Below are positions 46,241 through 56,188 of a stretch of 64,000 nucleotides of DNA, one piece after another. The number at the start of each line of letters is the position of its first letter. Position 1 is the stretch's first letter. A program made the position numbers and the translations under genes. The stretch is taken from positions 36,418 to 100,417 of the forward strand of contig JASGMM010000001.1 of the NCBI GenBank assembly GCA_030156435.1. Reading direction: 5' to 3'. The notes beneath the pieces are model-generated. The model saw only the letters and a program-made list of their open reading frames with translations. It ran no database searches and had not been told where the DNA came from. The stretch is from Clostridiales bacterium (GTDB taxonomy: Bacteria; Bacillota; Clostridia; Mahellales; Mahellaceae).

Positions 46241-46269
46241 ATGACATCCTGCTCGACTGATGTTATAAT
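46241..46269 (+). promoter_or_regulatory. Candidate sigma-A promoter of the GH3 gene
   Basis: ATGACA, 17 nt, TATAAT, ending 33 nt before the ATG. It starts 20 nt beyond repeat copy B. Confidence 0.65.
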
Positions 46270-46302
46270 GGTATAAACGATATCATCAGGAGGAACATCA
46301 TT

Positions 46303-48438
46303 ATGAACCACGAAGAAAAATTACCTGCCTATAAAGACGTTTCTTTATCATTTGAAGACCGAGCAAAGGATCTGGTATCCAGGATGACGCTGTCCGAAAA
46401 AATATCTCAAATGATATATGACGCACCGGCTATACCCAGATTGGATATACCGGCATATAACTGGTGGAACGAGTGTTTGCACGGCGTGGCCAGAGCCGGC
46501 ATAGCTACGGTATTCCCCCAGGCTATAGCAATGGCCGCTACTTTTAATCCCGAATTAATACATAAAGTAGCCGAGGCTATATCCGATGAAGCCAGAGCCA
46601 AACATCACGAAGCTGTACGAAACGATGACAGAGGTATATATAAAGGGCTGACTTTCTGGAGTCCCAATATAAATATATTCCGCGATCCGCGATGGGGCAG
46701 AGGCCACGAAACTTACGGTGAGGACCCATATTTGACTGGACGCATGGGGGTGGCATTTGTAAAGGGCCTGCAGGGCGACGATCCAAAATATCTTAAGGTA
46801 GTGGCTACACCGAAACACTATGCTGTACATAGCGGCCCTGAAAGCCAACGCCATTCTTTCGATGCCAGAGTCAGCCTGAAAGACCTGAGAGAAACCTATC
46901 TGCCGGCATTTGAGGAATGTGTAAAGGAAGGCAAAGCGTATTCAATTATGGGGGCATATAATAGGACTAATGGCGAACCATGCTGCGCCAGCAAAACCCT
47001 GCTTAAAGATATACTGCGGGACGAGTGGGGCTTTGATGGATATGTCGTATCCGATTGCGGCGCCATCGACGACATACATATGCACCATAAGGTCACAAAA
47101 ACCGCTGCCGAATCCGCCGCGCTGGCAGTGAATAACGGCTGTGAGCTAAATTGCGGTAAAACATATGAGTATCTATGCCAAGCCGTTGAGCAAGGACTCA
47201 TATCCGAAGAAACCATCGATCAGGCTGTTATCAAGCTGTTCACAGCGCGCATGCGATTGGGCATGTTCGATCCGCCGGAAATGGTCCAATATGCACACAT
47301 ACCATATGAAGTCAACGATTCACCGGAGCATAGGGAATTAGCCCTGGAAACCGCCAGGCAGTCTATTGTTTTGCTAAAGAACGAGAAAAATATTTTGCCG
47401 TTATCCAAAAAGCTAAAAACCATCGCTGTAATAGGGCCCAATGCTGATGACCTTGATGTACTGTTAGCAAATTATTTCGGAACTCCATCGAAATATGTAA
47501 CGCCATTGGAAGGTATAAAGAATAAGATATTGCCTGATACAAAGGTGTTATATGCTAAGGGATGCGAGGTTACGGGCAACTCTGTTGATGGCTTTGATGA
47601 AGCAGTAAACATCGCCGAAATGGCTGACATCGTCATTATGTGCCTTGGCTTATCGCCCAGAATAGAAGGCGAAGAAGGCGACGTGGCCGACTCCGACGGC
47701 GGTGGTGACAGGCTGCACATCGATCTTCCCGGCATGCAAGAGCAATTGCTGGAAACGATATATGGTACCGGTAAACCAATAGTACTCGTCCTATTGAACG
47801 GCAGCGCAATAGCTATCAATTGGGCACATGAGCATGTACCGGCTATAATCGAAGCCTGGTACCCTGGAGAAGAAGGCGGTACGGCGATAGCCGACGTTCT
47901 GTTCGGCGATTACAACCCGGCAGGGAGATTGCCTATAACCTTTGTGCGGTCGCTGGACGATCTTCCGCCGTTTACCGATTACAATATGAAAGGAAGAACT
48001 TACCGGTATTTTGAAAAAGAACCTTTATATCCTTTCGGTTATGGACTCAGTTATACGAGCTTCAAGTACAGTAACCTGCGGCTAAGCGCCACGCGGTTGC
48101 CTACAGGCAATAATTTAAACATAAATGTAGATGTCGAAAATACAGGCAAATTAGCAGGGCGCGAAGTAGTACAACTTTATATAAGCGATGTAGAAGCATC
48201 GATTGAAGTGCCAATGCGCCAACTATGCGGTATACAGTGCATAACTCTCGAGCCGAGGCAAAAGCAAACCATCAGTTTCACCATAGAGCCACAGCACATG
48301 GCCTTATTCGATTATGACGGCAAACGCATATTGGAACCCGGACAATTTATAATTGCAGTCGGAGGGCATCAACCCGATCAACGCAGCATATCGTTAACGG
48401 GCAGCGATGTGCTCACAAGCACGTTTGAAATCGTATAA
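46303..48438 (+). CDS. GH3 beta-glycosidase (beta-xylosidase/beta-glucosidase)
   Basis: 711 aa, no signal peptide. GH3 N-terminal barrel with RWGRGHETYGEDPYL and KHYAVHSGPE, nucleophile Asp in YVVSDCGAIDD; then the alpha/beta sandwich (residues about 370-590) and a C-terminal fibronectin-like domain. The WWNECLHGVARAG front is typical of beta-xylosidase-type members that also take arabinosides. RBS AGGAGGAAC. Alone on the plus strand, between two importer operons; it probably degrades short xylo- or gluco-oligosaccharides inside the cell. Confidence 0.92.
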   Translation: MNHEEKLPAYKDVSLSFEDRAKDLVSRMTLSEKISQMIYDAPAIPRLDIPAYNWWNECLHGVARAGIATVFPQAIAMAATFNPELIHKVAEAISDEARAKHHEAVRNDDRGIYKGLTFWSPNINIFRDPRWGRGHETYGEDPYLTGRMGVAFVKGLQGDDPKYLKVVATPKHYAVHSGPESQRHSFDARVSLKDLRETYLPAFEECVKEGKAYSIMGAYNRTNGEPCCASKTLLKDILRDEWGFDGYVVSDCGAIDDIHMHHKVTKTAAESAALAVNNGCELNCGKTYEYLCQAVEQGLISEETIDQAVIKLFTARMRLGMFDPPEMVQYAHIPYEVNDSPEHRELALETARQSIVLLKNEKNILPLSKKLKTIAVIGPNADDLDVLLANYFGTPSKYVTPLEGIKNKILPDTKVLYAKGCEVTGNSVDGFDEAVNIAEMADIVIMCLGLSPRIEGEEGDVADSDGGGDRLHIDLPGMQEQLLETIYGTGKPIVLVLLNGSAIAINWAHEHVPAIIEAWYPGEEGGTAIADVLFGDYNPAGRLPITFVRSLDDLPPFTDYNMKGRTYRYFEKEPLYPFGYGLSYTSFKYSNLRLSATRLPTGNNLNINVDVENTGKLAGREVVQLYISDVEASIEVPMRQLCGIQCITLEPRQKQTISFTIEPQHMALFDYDGKRILEPGQFIIAVGGHQPDQRSISLTGSDVLTSTFEIV

Positions 48439-48446
48439 CACCGCTA

Positions 48447-49259
48447 TCAATGCGTTATGGGAAGGTCTATCGCCTCTTCCATAACGCTAGAAATGATAAC
48501 CTCTACACCGCGTTCCCTTATTGCTCTCAACACGTCTTTATCGGCTAAATCGCTGGTGACCAGCACATCGATATCCTTAAAGTCTGCAAAGGCTATTAAT
48601 CCTTGCCTGTCAAACTTGCTGTGATCTGCCACTACCACCCTCTTACGGCCAGCCGATACCATGGCACGCTTGACCTCTGCTTCATATATATCCGAACTAG
48701 TAAACCCTTTGCTCAGAGATATGCCCGATACCCCTACAAAAACGATGTCAGCGTTATAGTTGCGCAGTTCTGCTTCAGCCTGAGGCCCTACCAAGCTCAT
48801 GGACTTTTTTATAAGTTTGCCGCCTATAACTATGACCTCCGTTCCATCGTCTTTACCGAATTCTTGAGCTATATCCACGCTATTGGTCACTACGGTTATG
48901 CCTTGTCTATCGTTCAGATGTCTGCTCACAGACCATGTAGTAGAACCAGCATCTAATATAACGGTATTTTTATCGGCAATCAAGCCGGCGGCATCGCGTC
49001 CTATGGCATCTTTTTCCTTAGAAAATTCAAATTTCCGTTGTTGTACTGGCGGTATGACCATGATGGCATTTTGCAATTCTTCAACCAGTACAGCCCCTCC
49101 GTAATTCTTTTTTATAAGCCCTTCTTTTTCCAGTTCGTTCAAATCGCGGCGTACAGTCTCTTCAGACACATTAAAATAACGAACCAGTTCGGACACCTTA
49201 ACGCTTTTATCCCGCAATAGTATCTCCTTTATCTTTTTACGCCTCTCATCCACCAGCAT
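48447..49259 (-). CDS. DeoR-family transcriptional repressor
   Basis: 270 aa. N-terminal helix-turn-helix VSELVRYFNVSEETVRRDLNE; C-terminal DeoR sensor domain binding phosphosugars (LDAGSTTWSVSRHL, VTNSVDIA, ADHSKF). Last gene of the acid-sugar operon, 21 nt after the kinase; likely controls it in response to a phosphorylated intermediate. Confidence 0.92.
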   Translation of the reverse strand: MLVDERRKKIKEILLRDKSVKVSELVRYFNVSEETVRRDLNELEKEGLIKKNYGGAVLVEELQNAIMVIPPVQQRKFEFSKEKDAIGRDAAGLIADKNTVILDAGSTTWSVSRHLNDRQGITVVTNSVDIAQEFGKDDGTEVIVIGGKLIKKSMSLVGPQAEAELRNYNADIVFVGVSGISLSKGFTSSDIYEAEVKRAMVSAGRKRVVVADHSKFDRQGLIAFADFKDIDVLVTSDLADKDVLRAIRERGVEVIISSVMEEAIDLPITH

Positions 49260-49280
49260 CTATAATCATCCTCTCAAATT

Positions 49281-50561
49281 TTATCGCCTTTTAAGATATT
49301 CAACAGCATTTATAAAAAAGTCATCGCTGCCAAAACTGCCGGATTTAAGTATAAGGAGCATCGGCTGCTGTGATATAGACATACACGAGGGCAATCCCGG
49401 CTGTATCTCATCCAGTATAATAAGACCGTTTACGCCTAACTTATCACAAACCGCCGCTGAGGTTTCACCTCCCGCTATGAGTATTCTGTTCTGACCGGAA
49501 CGCACCATAACATCCGATGCTATTTCGGCTACCGTCTCTGACACCAGGCGCGATACCTCAGTCAAGGATAGGCCTTTATTAATACCCGTTGCTTTGGTAC
49601 AGGCCACCTTATCCTCATCATTGCCCGAATAAATGACAGCATCGTGTCCACTCATTATACTGTCACTGACAGCCAAAACCAATCGCTGGATTTCAGCTTG
49701 TCTTTCCACATCATCAAAAAGCCTCTGCGTATTTAACTCAAAACAATCCGCACCCGCGTTGCAAAAATACCTCACCTGTCTGGCGGTCTGCGGCATAAGG
49801 CTGCCGGCCACACACAGTATACCCAGCCCTTCTTTACGGGGCACTTCGGCCAACGTAAGGTCGGCATATTCCGACCCCCAGAAAGCCGGCAGCTCTTCCG
49901 CCAATGCCGAACTGCCACCGAACATGACCTCATCGCTGGCCGCCTCGGCTATTACGCGCAGGTTGTGCTGGCTCAATACATCGAATATTAAATAATTATA
50001 CCTAAACCTCATGCTGTCTATAGACTTTTTCAACGCCTCTGGCCCCTCAGCTATCTGCTTATAGTTTATAAGACCAACATTTCTTCTTGTCTGCTCCTGC
50101 AATATATCTATTATATTAGATTTAAGCATAGGATGCACGGGATCATTTCTGAATTCCGATTCCTCAAGGCGTTTGCCATGAACGTAATGTATACCATCCT
50201 TGGTTATCCTACCGTTTTTAGGAAAGCCGAGAACTATTATGCCAAAATCCATGCCGAGCGCATCCAACATAGCATCGAATTCCGCCCCTACATTACCGCG
50301 AAAAACCGAACACGTCTTTTTGAAAAAATGAGCACAGTTTATATCTTTAAGCATCTCAGTGGCATAAAAGGCCTTTTGATAAGCCACATCCGCATCATCG
50401 AGGCGAGAATCCGTATTCAATATAAGAACATCGGGAAGGCTTTTTATATCCGATATACAAAAAGCATCGTAGCGGTACACGTACACCAGATAGCCGCTTT
50501 TGGCAAACATTATCCCTATATCGTTGGCACCTGTTATATCATCGGCTACTACACCGATCAT
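49281..50561 (-). CDS. Four-carbon acid sugar kinase family protein (DUF1537)
   Basis: 426 aa with both DUF1537 halves: N-terminal VVADDITGANDIGIMF (sugar-acid side) and C-terminal nucleotide-binding part ILIAGGETSAAVC. Characterised relatives (OtnK, DtnK, DenK) phosphorylate 3-oxo-tetronates or 2-keto-tetronates made from threonate or erythronate. Overlaps the aldolase stop by 4 nt, so kinase and aldolase are coupled, consistent with phosphorylation before or after retro-aldol cleavage. Oxidoreductase normally found in tetronate pathways is absent nearby. Confidence 0.88.
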   Translation of the reverse strand: MIGVVADDITGANDIGIMFAKSGYLVYVYRYDAFCISDIKSLPDVLILNTDSRLDDADVAYQKAFYATEMLKDINCAHFFKKTCSVFRGNVGAEFDAMLDALGMDFGIIVLGFPKNGRITKDGIHYVHGKRLEESEFRNDPVHPMLKSNIIDILQEQTRRNVGLINYKQIAEGPEALKKSIDSMRFRYNYLIFDVLSQHNLRVIAEAASDEVMFGGSSALAEELPAFWGSEYADLTLAEVPRKEGLGILCVAGSLMPQTARQVRYFCNAGADCFELNTQRLFDDVERQAEIQRLVLAVSDSIMSGHDAVIYSGNDEDKVACTKATGINKGLSLTEVSRLVSETVAEIASDVMVRSGQNRILIAGGETSAAVCDKLGVNGLIILDEIQPGLPSCMSISQQPMLLILKSGSFGSDDFFINAVEYLKRR

Positions 50562-51496
50562 TCCCGTTCACCTCGTATATGGTCAAAATCCGCGGCATGG
50601 CCTTGACTGCCTAAAAACCGTTCTATCTTCTGCCTCACTGTTTCCTCTACCGCCTCAGCGGCCTTGTTCAATATCTCATTATCCAATGCCGACAGCTGCG
50701 CATCAGTGACCGATGCCTCATACCCTAAACTCTTCAATAATGCCGCTTCTAAGTCAGTGGCTATATTGACTTTGGATACACCTCCGCCATCGAGATGTAT
50801 AGCCCTCATGATCATATCAGCCGGTACACCCGATGCACCATGCAATACCAGCGGTACATTGACCGCCGCCTTTATAGCTTGCAACCTTCGGTAGTCTATA
50901 TTCGGCTGCTTACCCTCATAAGGGCCATGAGCGGTACCTACCGATACAGCCAGTGCATCTGCTCCGGTTTCTTCTATAAAAATTTTAGCCTCTCGCGGAT
51001 CGGTATATAGCTGTCCATCGCTGTCAGTTTCAATGAAGTCAGTAGTGGATATCCTGCCCAGCTCAGCTTCGACAGATACGCCTCTATCATGCGCATATCT
51101 TACGACTTCGCGCGTTATGGCGATATTTCCTTCCAACGGGTTATTCGATGCATCTATCATCACCGACGTAAAATCCGCTTCAATAGCTCTCTCTATGACA
51201 GCAAAATCCTTGGTATGATCCAAGTGCAATGCTATGGGTATGTCGATGCCTTCTTCTATTATAGCAGTATAAAACTCATCTGAAAATTTGTCGATAGCCA
51301 CTTGATATTTATTTATCTCCTTTTGAGATATCTGAACTATCACAGGCGAGGCACACCTTTGGCCCGCCCTTAAAATGGAGCGGATCATAGGCGTATATCT
51401 TGCGGAAAATGCCCCTACGGCATAACCCTTTTGCGAGGTATGCTTCAATATTCCTTTCAACGTAAAAACATTTGGCATATTCATCCTAGTACTCAA
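50558..51496 (-). CDS. Class II (zinc) ketose-bisphosphate aldolase
   Basis: 312 aa. Zinc ligands and catalytic residues: LHLDHTKDFAVIERAIEADF, SVEAELGRI, VSVGTAHGPYEGKQP, LHGASGVPADM. Related to fructose/tagatose-bisphosphate aldolases; the operon suggests a different acid-sugar phosphate. TTG start overlaps the racemase-family stop (TTGA), GGAGG 10 nt upstream; an ATG at 51484 is the alternative. Confidence 0.88.
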   Translation of the reverse strand: MSTRMNMPNVFTLKGILKHTSQKGYAVGAFSARYTPMIRSILRAGQRCASPVIVQISQKEINKYQVAIDKFSDEFYTAIIEEGIDIPIALHLDHTKDFAVIERAIEADFTSVMIDASNNPLEGNIAITREVVRYAHDRGVSVEAELGRISTTDFIETDSDGQLYTDPREAKIFIEETGADALAVSVGTAHGPYEGKQPNIDYRRLQAIKAAVNVPLVLHGASGVPADMIMRAIHLDGGGVSKVNIATDLEAALLKSLGYEASVTDAQLSALDNEILNKAAEAVEETVRQKIERFLGSQGHAADFDHIRGERE

Positions 51497-52188
51497 TTAC
51501 AATTTTCCTCCTCCGTCTTTAGGCTTTGAATATCAAGTACCGCTTTAACTCGTTGCATAGCCAATACGGGGCTGGACAAAAATTTATCCCGAATTTCTGC
51601 AGGTAACAACGGTATAACACGTGCCATAGATGCCTGCGCTAAAATCACTATATCGACTTTATCAGCCAACTCCTTTAACGCCTTTATTAATATGGCATCA
51701 TGCGCATCTTTATGCCCTGTCATTAGCTGCTCATATGCACCATCGGCCAAAGCAGATTGCAATTCTATGTCTTTGCCTGCCTCTCGCGACTTCTTTCCCA
51801 ATAATGCCAAAGTTGGCCTCAGCGTAGTGGGCAGCGTAGCCGCTACCCCTATGCGCTGCGCTATGCCAATAGCTTTTTCAGCCATAGCCTCATCGATTCT
51901 AAGCACCGGTATCGATACCATTCGGCGAGCTTTTTCGGTAAGCTCACCTACCGACGAGCAGGCGTTGAGTACGCAATCTGCACCCACATCCTCGGCAAAA
52001 ACAACGTACTGTAGCCAGCGGCCCTCCACCGTGCTCAGATCGCCACCATTTTTCATCAATTGAGGTAATATAGAATCATCCATAAAATTAACCACTTCAC
52101 AGCCTATTATCGTATCTTTTGCCAAAGCCGTCAATGGCTCCACCGTGGCAAAAGATGTGTGAATAATGGCCAGCTTCTTCTCAATCAA
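51493..52188 (-). CDS. Asp/Glu racemase-family protein
   Basis: 231 aa. One catalytic Cys is in VLNACSSVGE near residue 77; the second half has VIL-AQASMARV where many racemases have the second Cys, so Ser or Ala replaces it. This one-Cys form resembles hydantoin racemase/maleate-isomerase-like side branches rather than a true racemase. TTG start with AAAGGAG 9 nt upstream. Between permease and aldolase genes; role in acid-sugar breakdown unknown. Confidence 0.75.
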   Translation of the reverse strand: MIEKKLAIIHTSFATVEPLTALAKDTIIGCEVVNFMDDSILPQLMKNGGDLSTVEGRWLQYVVFAEDVGADCVLNACSSVGELTEKARRMVSIPVLRIDEAMAEKAIGIAQRIGVAATLPTTLRPTLALLGKKSREAGKDIELQSALADGAYEQLMTGHKDAHDAILIKALKELADKVDIVILAQASMARVIPLLPAEIRDKFLSSPVLAMQRVKAVLDIQSLKTEEENCN

Positions 52189-52201
52189 AAGATCATCTCC
52201 T

Positions 52202-53059
52202 TTAGCCTTTCATACCTGCTGTCAAATTCATTCCTTCTATAAAATAGCGTTGGAACACAAAAAATATAGTAAGGACCGGCAGCAGCACCAACGTCGAGGC
52301 AGCCATCAGATAATGCCATTGCGTTTGTACCAGCCCACGGAAATTCTGTAGGCCTATCTGCAGCGTATACTTCATCTCATCGTTCAAATAAAGCAGGGGC
52401 CCTATCAGATCGTTCCACGCCCCATTAAATGAGAAAATAGCCACAGTAGCCAGAACTGGCTTTACCATGGGCAACATAAGCCAAAACCATATATAAAAAT
52501 GATTGGCTCCATCGATCTTAGCAGCCTCCACCAGTTCATTCGGTATGGTCATATAAAACTGCCGAAACATAAATATAAAGAAGGCGCTGCCGAAAAACGG
52601 CGGTATTATCAGAGGCAAATAGGTATTAACCCATCCGAGCTTTGAAAACAAAACATATTGCGGTATCAGCGTCACAAACCCGGGTATTATCATGGTAGCT
52701 AACACCACGCTCATAAAGGTTTCCCTTCCTCTAAAATGAATTTTGGCAAAGCCGTATCCGACAAAAGAATTAGATAGCACGCTGCCCGCTACGCTAAAAG
52801 CGCATATAAGCAAAGTGTTAAGCGTGTACCTCGTAAAAGGGGCCGTATGCCACGCTTCTATATAATTCTCCCAATGTACCTCATGCGGGTAGAACGTTGG
52901 TGGATACTGCATAATCTCGTCCATCGACTTCAATGACGTCGAAATCATCCACCACAATGGCATCAATAGTATTATACTTCCGGCCAGCAATATCACGCTG
53001 ACAATAATTTTAGATCTGCGCTGTTGCACATGACGACTGACATAATATCTATCGTTCAT
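52202..53059 (-). CDS. ABC sugar transporter permease (MalG-type)
   Basis: 285 aa, six helices; EAA loop EAAKIDGANHFYIWFWLMLP. Starts inside the end of its partner permease (4-nt overlap). Confidence 0.92.
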   Translation of the reverse strand: MNDRYYVSRHVQQRRSKIIVSVILLAGSIILLMPLWWMISTSLKSMDEIMQYPPTFYPHEVHWENYIEAWHTAPFTRYTLNTLLICAFSVAGSVLSNSFVGYGFAKIHFRGRETFMSVVLATMIIPGFVTLIPQYVLFSKLGWVNTYLPLIIPPFFGSAFFIFMFRQFYMTIPNELVEAAKIDGANHFYIWFWLMLPMVKPVLATVAIFSFNGAWNDLIGPLLYLNDEMKYTLQIGLQNFRGLVQTQWHYLMAASTLVLLPVLTIFFVFQRYFIEGMNLTAGMKG

Positions 53060-53970
53060 CTATTGTCGCCCCCTTCATAGTAGACCCAATTTTTAGAATA
53101 TTTTAGGTTCAAGGCTGTCAATATCATAACTATTACGAACAGTATCCATGCCATGGCCATGGCATAGCCCATATCGAACACCTCGAAGGCCTTATTCCAC
53201 ATATGAAGGTTATAGAACAGGAGCGAATTCATCGGCCCACCATCGCCGCTCTGGGACATGACATAGCCCTCTTGGAATATTTGAAACCCGCCTATAAGGC
53301 TGGTCACCAAGTCGAAAAAGATCACCGGCGTGATCATGGGCAATGTAATATAACGGAACTTATGCCACGCATTAGCCCCATCCAAATCGGCCGATTCATA
53401 CAGTTGTGTCGGTATGCCCTGCATGCTGGCAAGGTAGAGCAGCATACCGCCGCCTACGCTCCACATCTTCATAATTATAATTGCAGGCTTGGTCCAAGCA
53501 GGGTCAAAGAGCCACGCCGGCCCCTCTACACCTATCAATCTTAAAAGCGTGTTGAGCAAACCCGTTTCCGGACTTAAAATCTGCATCCACAGCATATATA
53601 CAGCCACACCCGATAAAACTGAGGGCATGTAGTATATCGTCCTATATACCCTTGTGCCCGACACTCGCTGGTTCAGCAAAACCGCCATCAATATAGAGCC
53701 TGCAGTGGTAAGCGGCACCATAAATATCACATAATAAAATGTATTATAAAGCGAGGTCCAAAACAACGGATCGCCGGTGAACATCCTTTTATAGTTATCA
53801 AACCCTATAAAATCCATACGGGATGTAACGTTATAATTTGTAAAACTGCCGTACAGCGAAAACAGCAACGGTCCAAGTACAAAAACAACAAACCCTATAA
53901 GCCAGGGCAATATAAATATATAACCCTGGATCTCTTCCCTCTGCCTTATGCTCGACGTTTTTCTATTCAA
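53056..53970 (-). CDS. ABC sugar transporter permease (MalF-type)
   Basis: 304 aa, six helices; EAA loop ESADLDGANAWHKFRYITLP. TTG start with GAGGAG 9 nt before. It pairs with the next permease; separated from the binding-protein gene by a strong hairpin. Confidence 0.91.
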   Translation of the reverse strand: MNRKTSSIRQREEIQGYIFILPWLIGFVVFVLGPLLFSLYGSFTNYNVTSRMDFIGFDNYKRMFTGDPLFWTSLYNTFYYVIFMVPLTTAGSILMAVLLNQRVSGTRVYRTIYYMPSVLSGVAVYMLWMQILSPETGLLNTLLRLIGVEGPAWLFDPAWTKPAIIIMKMWSVGGGMLLYLASMQGIPTQLYESADLDGANAWHKFRYITLPMITPVIFFDLVTSLIGGFQIFQEGYVMSQSGDGGPMNSLLFYNLHMWNKAFEVFDMGYAMAMAWILFVIVMILTALNLKYSKNWVYYEGGDNR

Positions 53971-53992
53971 TATGGCTCACTCCTCATTTATT

Positions 53993-54026
53993 AAAAAGTG
54001 GAGCGGCGACGACCACTCCACTTTTT
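53993..54026 (-). terminator. Intra-operon hairpin after the binding-protein gene
   Basis: Perfect 11-bp stem AAAAAGTGGAG / CTCCACTTTTT. On the minus strand it ends in CTTTTT, so it can terminate part of the transcripts, leaving more binding-protein mRNA than permease mRNA. Confidence 0.7.
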
Positions 54027-54039
54027 CTTTTTATGCAAG

Positions 54040-55398
54040 TTACTTTTTATTGCTTTTTACCAGATTTTCGATATCGCTCTGCGCCTTTTTCAATGCATCT
54101 TGAACACTGGCCTTGCCTAAAACAGCAGCATCAATTTGCGGGTTCAATAAGCCGATGAAATCCGGAGCAAAAACAGGTGTAGGCGTTATCAAGGTTTTAT
54201 CCATGGCCTCCACTGCCACTTTATATACGTCTATGCTCTGCAATTCCGGATCATTGGCCGCATTTTTATTGGCCACCATATCCAGACCCCATTTCGCCCA
54301 GTAACTTTGAGCATCCACATCGGTAAGGTATTTGATAAACTGATACGACTCTTCAGGATGTTTGGCGCCATACGGTATTTCAACCGCAAAGCCTCCACCC
54401 CAGCTCCAATGGCCGGTTCCTTCTTCTCGCTCAGGCACAAGAGTCACACCATACTTTACGTCTTTACCGTAATCCCTCAATTGGGTATAGAAATTCATAT
54501 TCTGGACCATCATAGATACTTTGCCTGATATAAACGGGTCAGCCTGCTGGCTACCGAATTCAGCCTGAAATGCGTTTACCGTCTTGTCGCCCAAACGGTT
54601 TCTCCAATTGACTATCCATTCCAACGCTTGAATCTTTTCAGGGGTATTGACATAAACGTTGCCATCTTCATCTATGAAATTTTTACCGTCGCTGTTGAGC
54701 ATCCATATGTCAGCGCCTACTCCCCATAAAGGATAAAAGCCTATGCGCGTATATTTGCCATTCTCCACTTTATCCAGTTTTTTAGCATATTCCTCCAGTT
54801 CAGCCCAGCTCTGCGGCGGACTCTCTGGATCCAGGCCTACCTCGGCAAAATGTTCCTTATTCCAGAAAAGAAGCCGTGTGTCGGTGTTGAACGGGAGCCC
54901 GTAAGCTTCGCCGTTGAATAGTACTGCCTCCCAAAGTTGCGGGAAAAAGCGATCTTGTATATTTTCGCTTTCCTTAGCCAGATATGGGGTTAGATTGGTA
55001 TTCTGCTTTTGATTGGCCCTATGCGCCACGGTATTGATATCGTTTATTATCGCATCGGGTGGATTGCCGGCGGCTATAGCAGCCAAGTTCTTTGTCCAGA
55101 TATCGCCCCATGGCACAAACGTATACTTTACCTCAATGCTATCTTGAGAACCATTAAAATCACTGATCATTTTTTCAATAATAGGACGACGCGTTACCGA
55201 CCCCCAAAATGACCAGAAATCAAGCTTAACCTTCTCCTTAGGTGTATCGGCAGCAGCTTGTTCTCCATCATCCTGCCCTTGATCAGCGGGCGGCGCTGGT
55301 TGCTCCGATTGTTCAGAATTTGAACAACCTGCTAAAACCATGCTAAGGCTCAGCAATAGCACCAATAATATGGCCAAAGGTCTTCCAAATCTCTTCAT
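54040..55398 (-). CDS. ABC transporter sugar-binding lipoprotein
   Basis: 452 aa. Lipobox VLAGC near residue 25, Asp/Glu/Gln-rich linker to about residue 55, then family-1 solute-binding domain (LDFWSFWGSVTRRPIIEKMI, PPDAIINDINTVAHR). First gene of the acid-sugar operon; TAAGGAGG 8 nt before ATG. No ATPase gene is encoded, as in the other importer here. Confidence 0.9.
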   Translation of the reverse strand: MKRFGRPLAILLVLLLSLSMVLAGCSNSEQSEQPAPPADQGQDDGEQAAADTPKEKVKLDFWSFWGSVTRRPIIEKMISDFNGSQDSIEVKYTFVPWGDIWTKNLAAIAAGNPPDAIINDINTVAHRANQKQNTNLTPYLAKESENIQDRFFPQLWEAVLFNGEAYGLPFNTDTRLLFWNKEHFAEVGLDPESPPQSWAELEEYAKKLDKVENGKYTRIGFYPLWGVGADIWMLNSDGKNFIDEDGNVYVNTPEKIQALEWIVNWRNRLGDKTVNAFQAEFGSQQADPFISGKVSMMVQNMNFYTQLRDYGKDVKYGVTLVPEREEGTGHWSWGGGFAVEIPYGAKHPEESYQFIKYLTDVDAQSYWAKWGLDMVANKNAANDPELQSIDVYKVAVEAMDKTLITPTPVFAPDFIGLLNPQIDAAVLGKASVQDALKKAQSDIENLVKSNKK

Positions 55399-55654
55399 CT
55401 ACAATTCCTCCTTACGAATTACGCATAATCCCACAGTATTTAATATGTATTATCATTATATTGTGGAATTGCGTTGTTTTCTTAATTATAAATCATGGTT
55501 CAGAAATGTTCAAGGAGGAATAATGACCATTAAGGTTGGTTAAATGCTAATATCACTCATCAATCTTCATTTATCGAGGTATTGCTTTGAATATCATCGA
55601 TTTTTATAATTTAACTCCACATAATCATTCAATTATATTTGTGATTATGATGCA
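55399..55654. other. AT-rich intergenic region
   Basis: Leader region of the acid-sugar operon on the minus strand. CCACAATATAATGATAAT and a matching CTGTGGG 20 nt on give an imperfect inverted repeat (CCCACAG...ATTGTGG at 55431-55466) that may be a regulator site; a good -35 is not seen. No gene or structured RNA recognised in the remainder. Confidence 0.35.
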
Positions 55655-55659
55655 TTTAA

Positions 55660-55695
55660 TAAAAGGCCGGAAGAAAAATTTCTTCCGGCCTTTGG
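55660..55695. terminator. Terminator of the VOC gene (possibly bidirectional)
   Basis: Perfect stem AAAGGCCGGAAGAAA / TTCTTCCGGCCTTT with flanking A and T tracts, 8 nt after the stop codon. Confidence 0.85.
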
Positions 55696-55702
55696 ATGCT
55701 TA

Positions 55703-56158
55703 TCAATCATTCTCAAGAAGTTCGATCATAACCTTCAGATCTGCCATGCTGTCTATATAAGCGTAACGGCCCCCGGTATACTCTCCCTTCTGTACCAGCG
55801 GCATACCGATCTCCGCAAGCTTATTCACCTTACCTTGCATATCTTTTATAACAAAAGCTATATGGTGTATACCCTCTCCATGAGTATTCAGGAATTCTCG
55901 CCATGTCGAAGGTTCATCGTCCGGCTCTATGAGTTCGATATCGATGTTATTGGACATATGCAAGAATGCCAGTTTAGAACGGGCCTTGGTAGGTTCACCT
56001 TTGTATTGCGCCAATGTTTTATCATATGTATCGGTTATAGTTATCTCCGGCACTTCCATACCAAAAAAGTCTGCAAATTTCTTCGCTGATTGTTCTATAT
56101 TGTTAACAATAATCCCTATCTGTGCGACAGCAGTCGTTCCCAAAATCCCATTATCCAT
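55703..56158 (-). CDS. VOC-superfamily protein (methylmalonyl-CoA epimerase/glyoxalase-like)
   Basis: 151 aa, two beta-alpha-beta-beta-beta repeats. Metal ligands are plausible in QIGIIVNNIEQS, ELIEP, GIHHIAF and VMIELLE, the H/E pattern of methylmalonyl-CoA epimerases, although the usual first His (..DHIG..) is Gln here. No mutase gene is near. A sugar-related dioxygenase or isomerase role is also possible. Confidence 0.75.
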   Translation of the reverse strand: MDNGILGTTAVAQIGIIVNNIEQSAKKFADFFGMEVPEITITDTYDKTLAQYKGEPTKARSKLAFLHMSNNIDIELIEPDDEPSTWREFLNTHGEGIHHIAFVIKDMQGKVNKLAEIGMPLVQKGEYTGGRYAYIDSMADLKVMIELLEND

Positions 56159-56188
56159 GCAAAAACTCCTCTCAATTTATTAAATCAG

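Noticed and set aside
48452-48487. GCGTTATGG / CCATAACGC hairpin between the convergent GH3 and deoR genes, as a terminator
   Set aside because: Most of the stem is inside the deoR coding end and no U tract follows on either strand.
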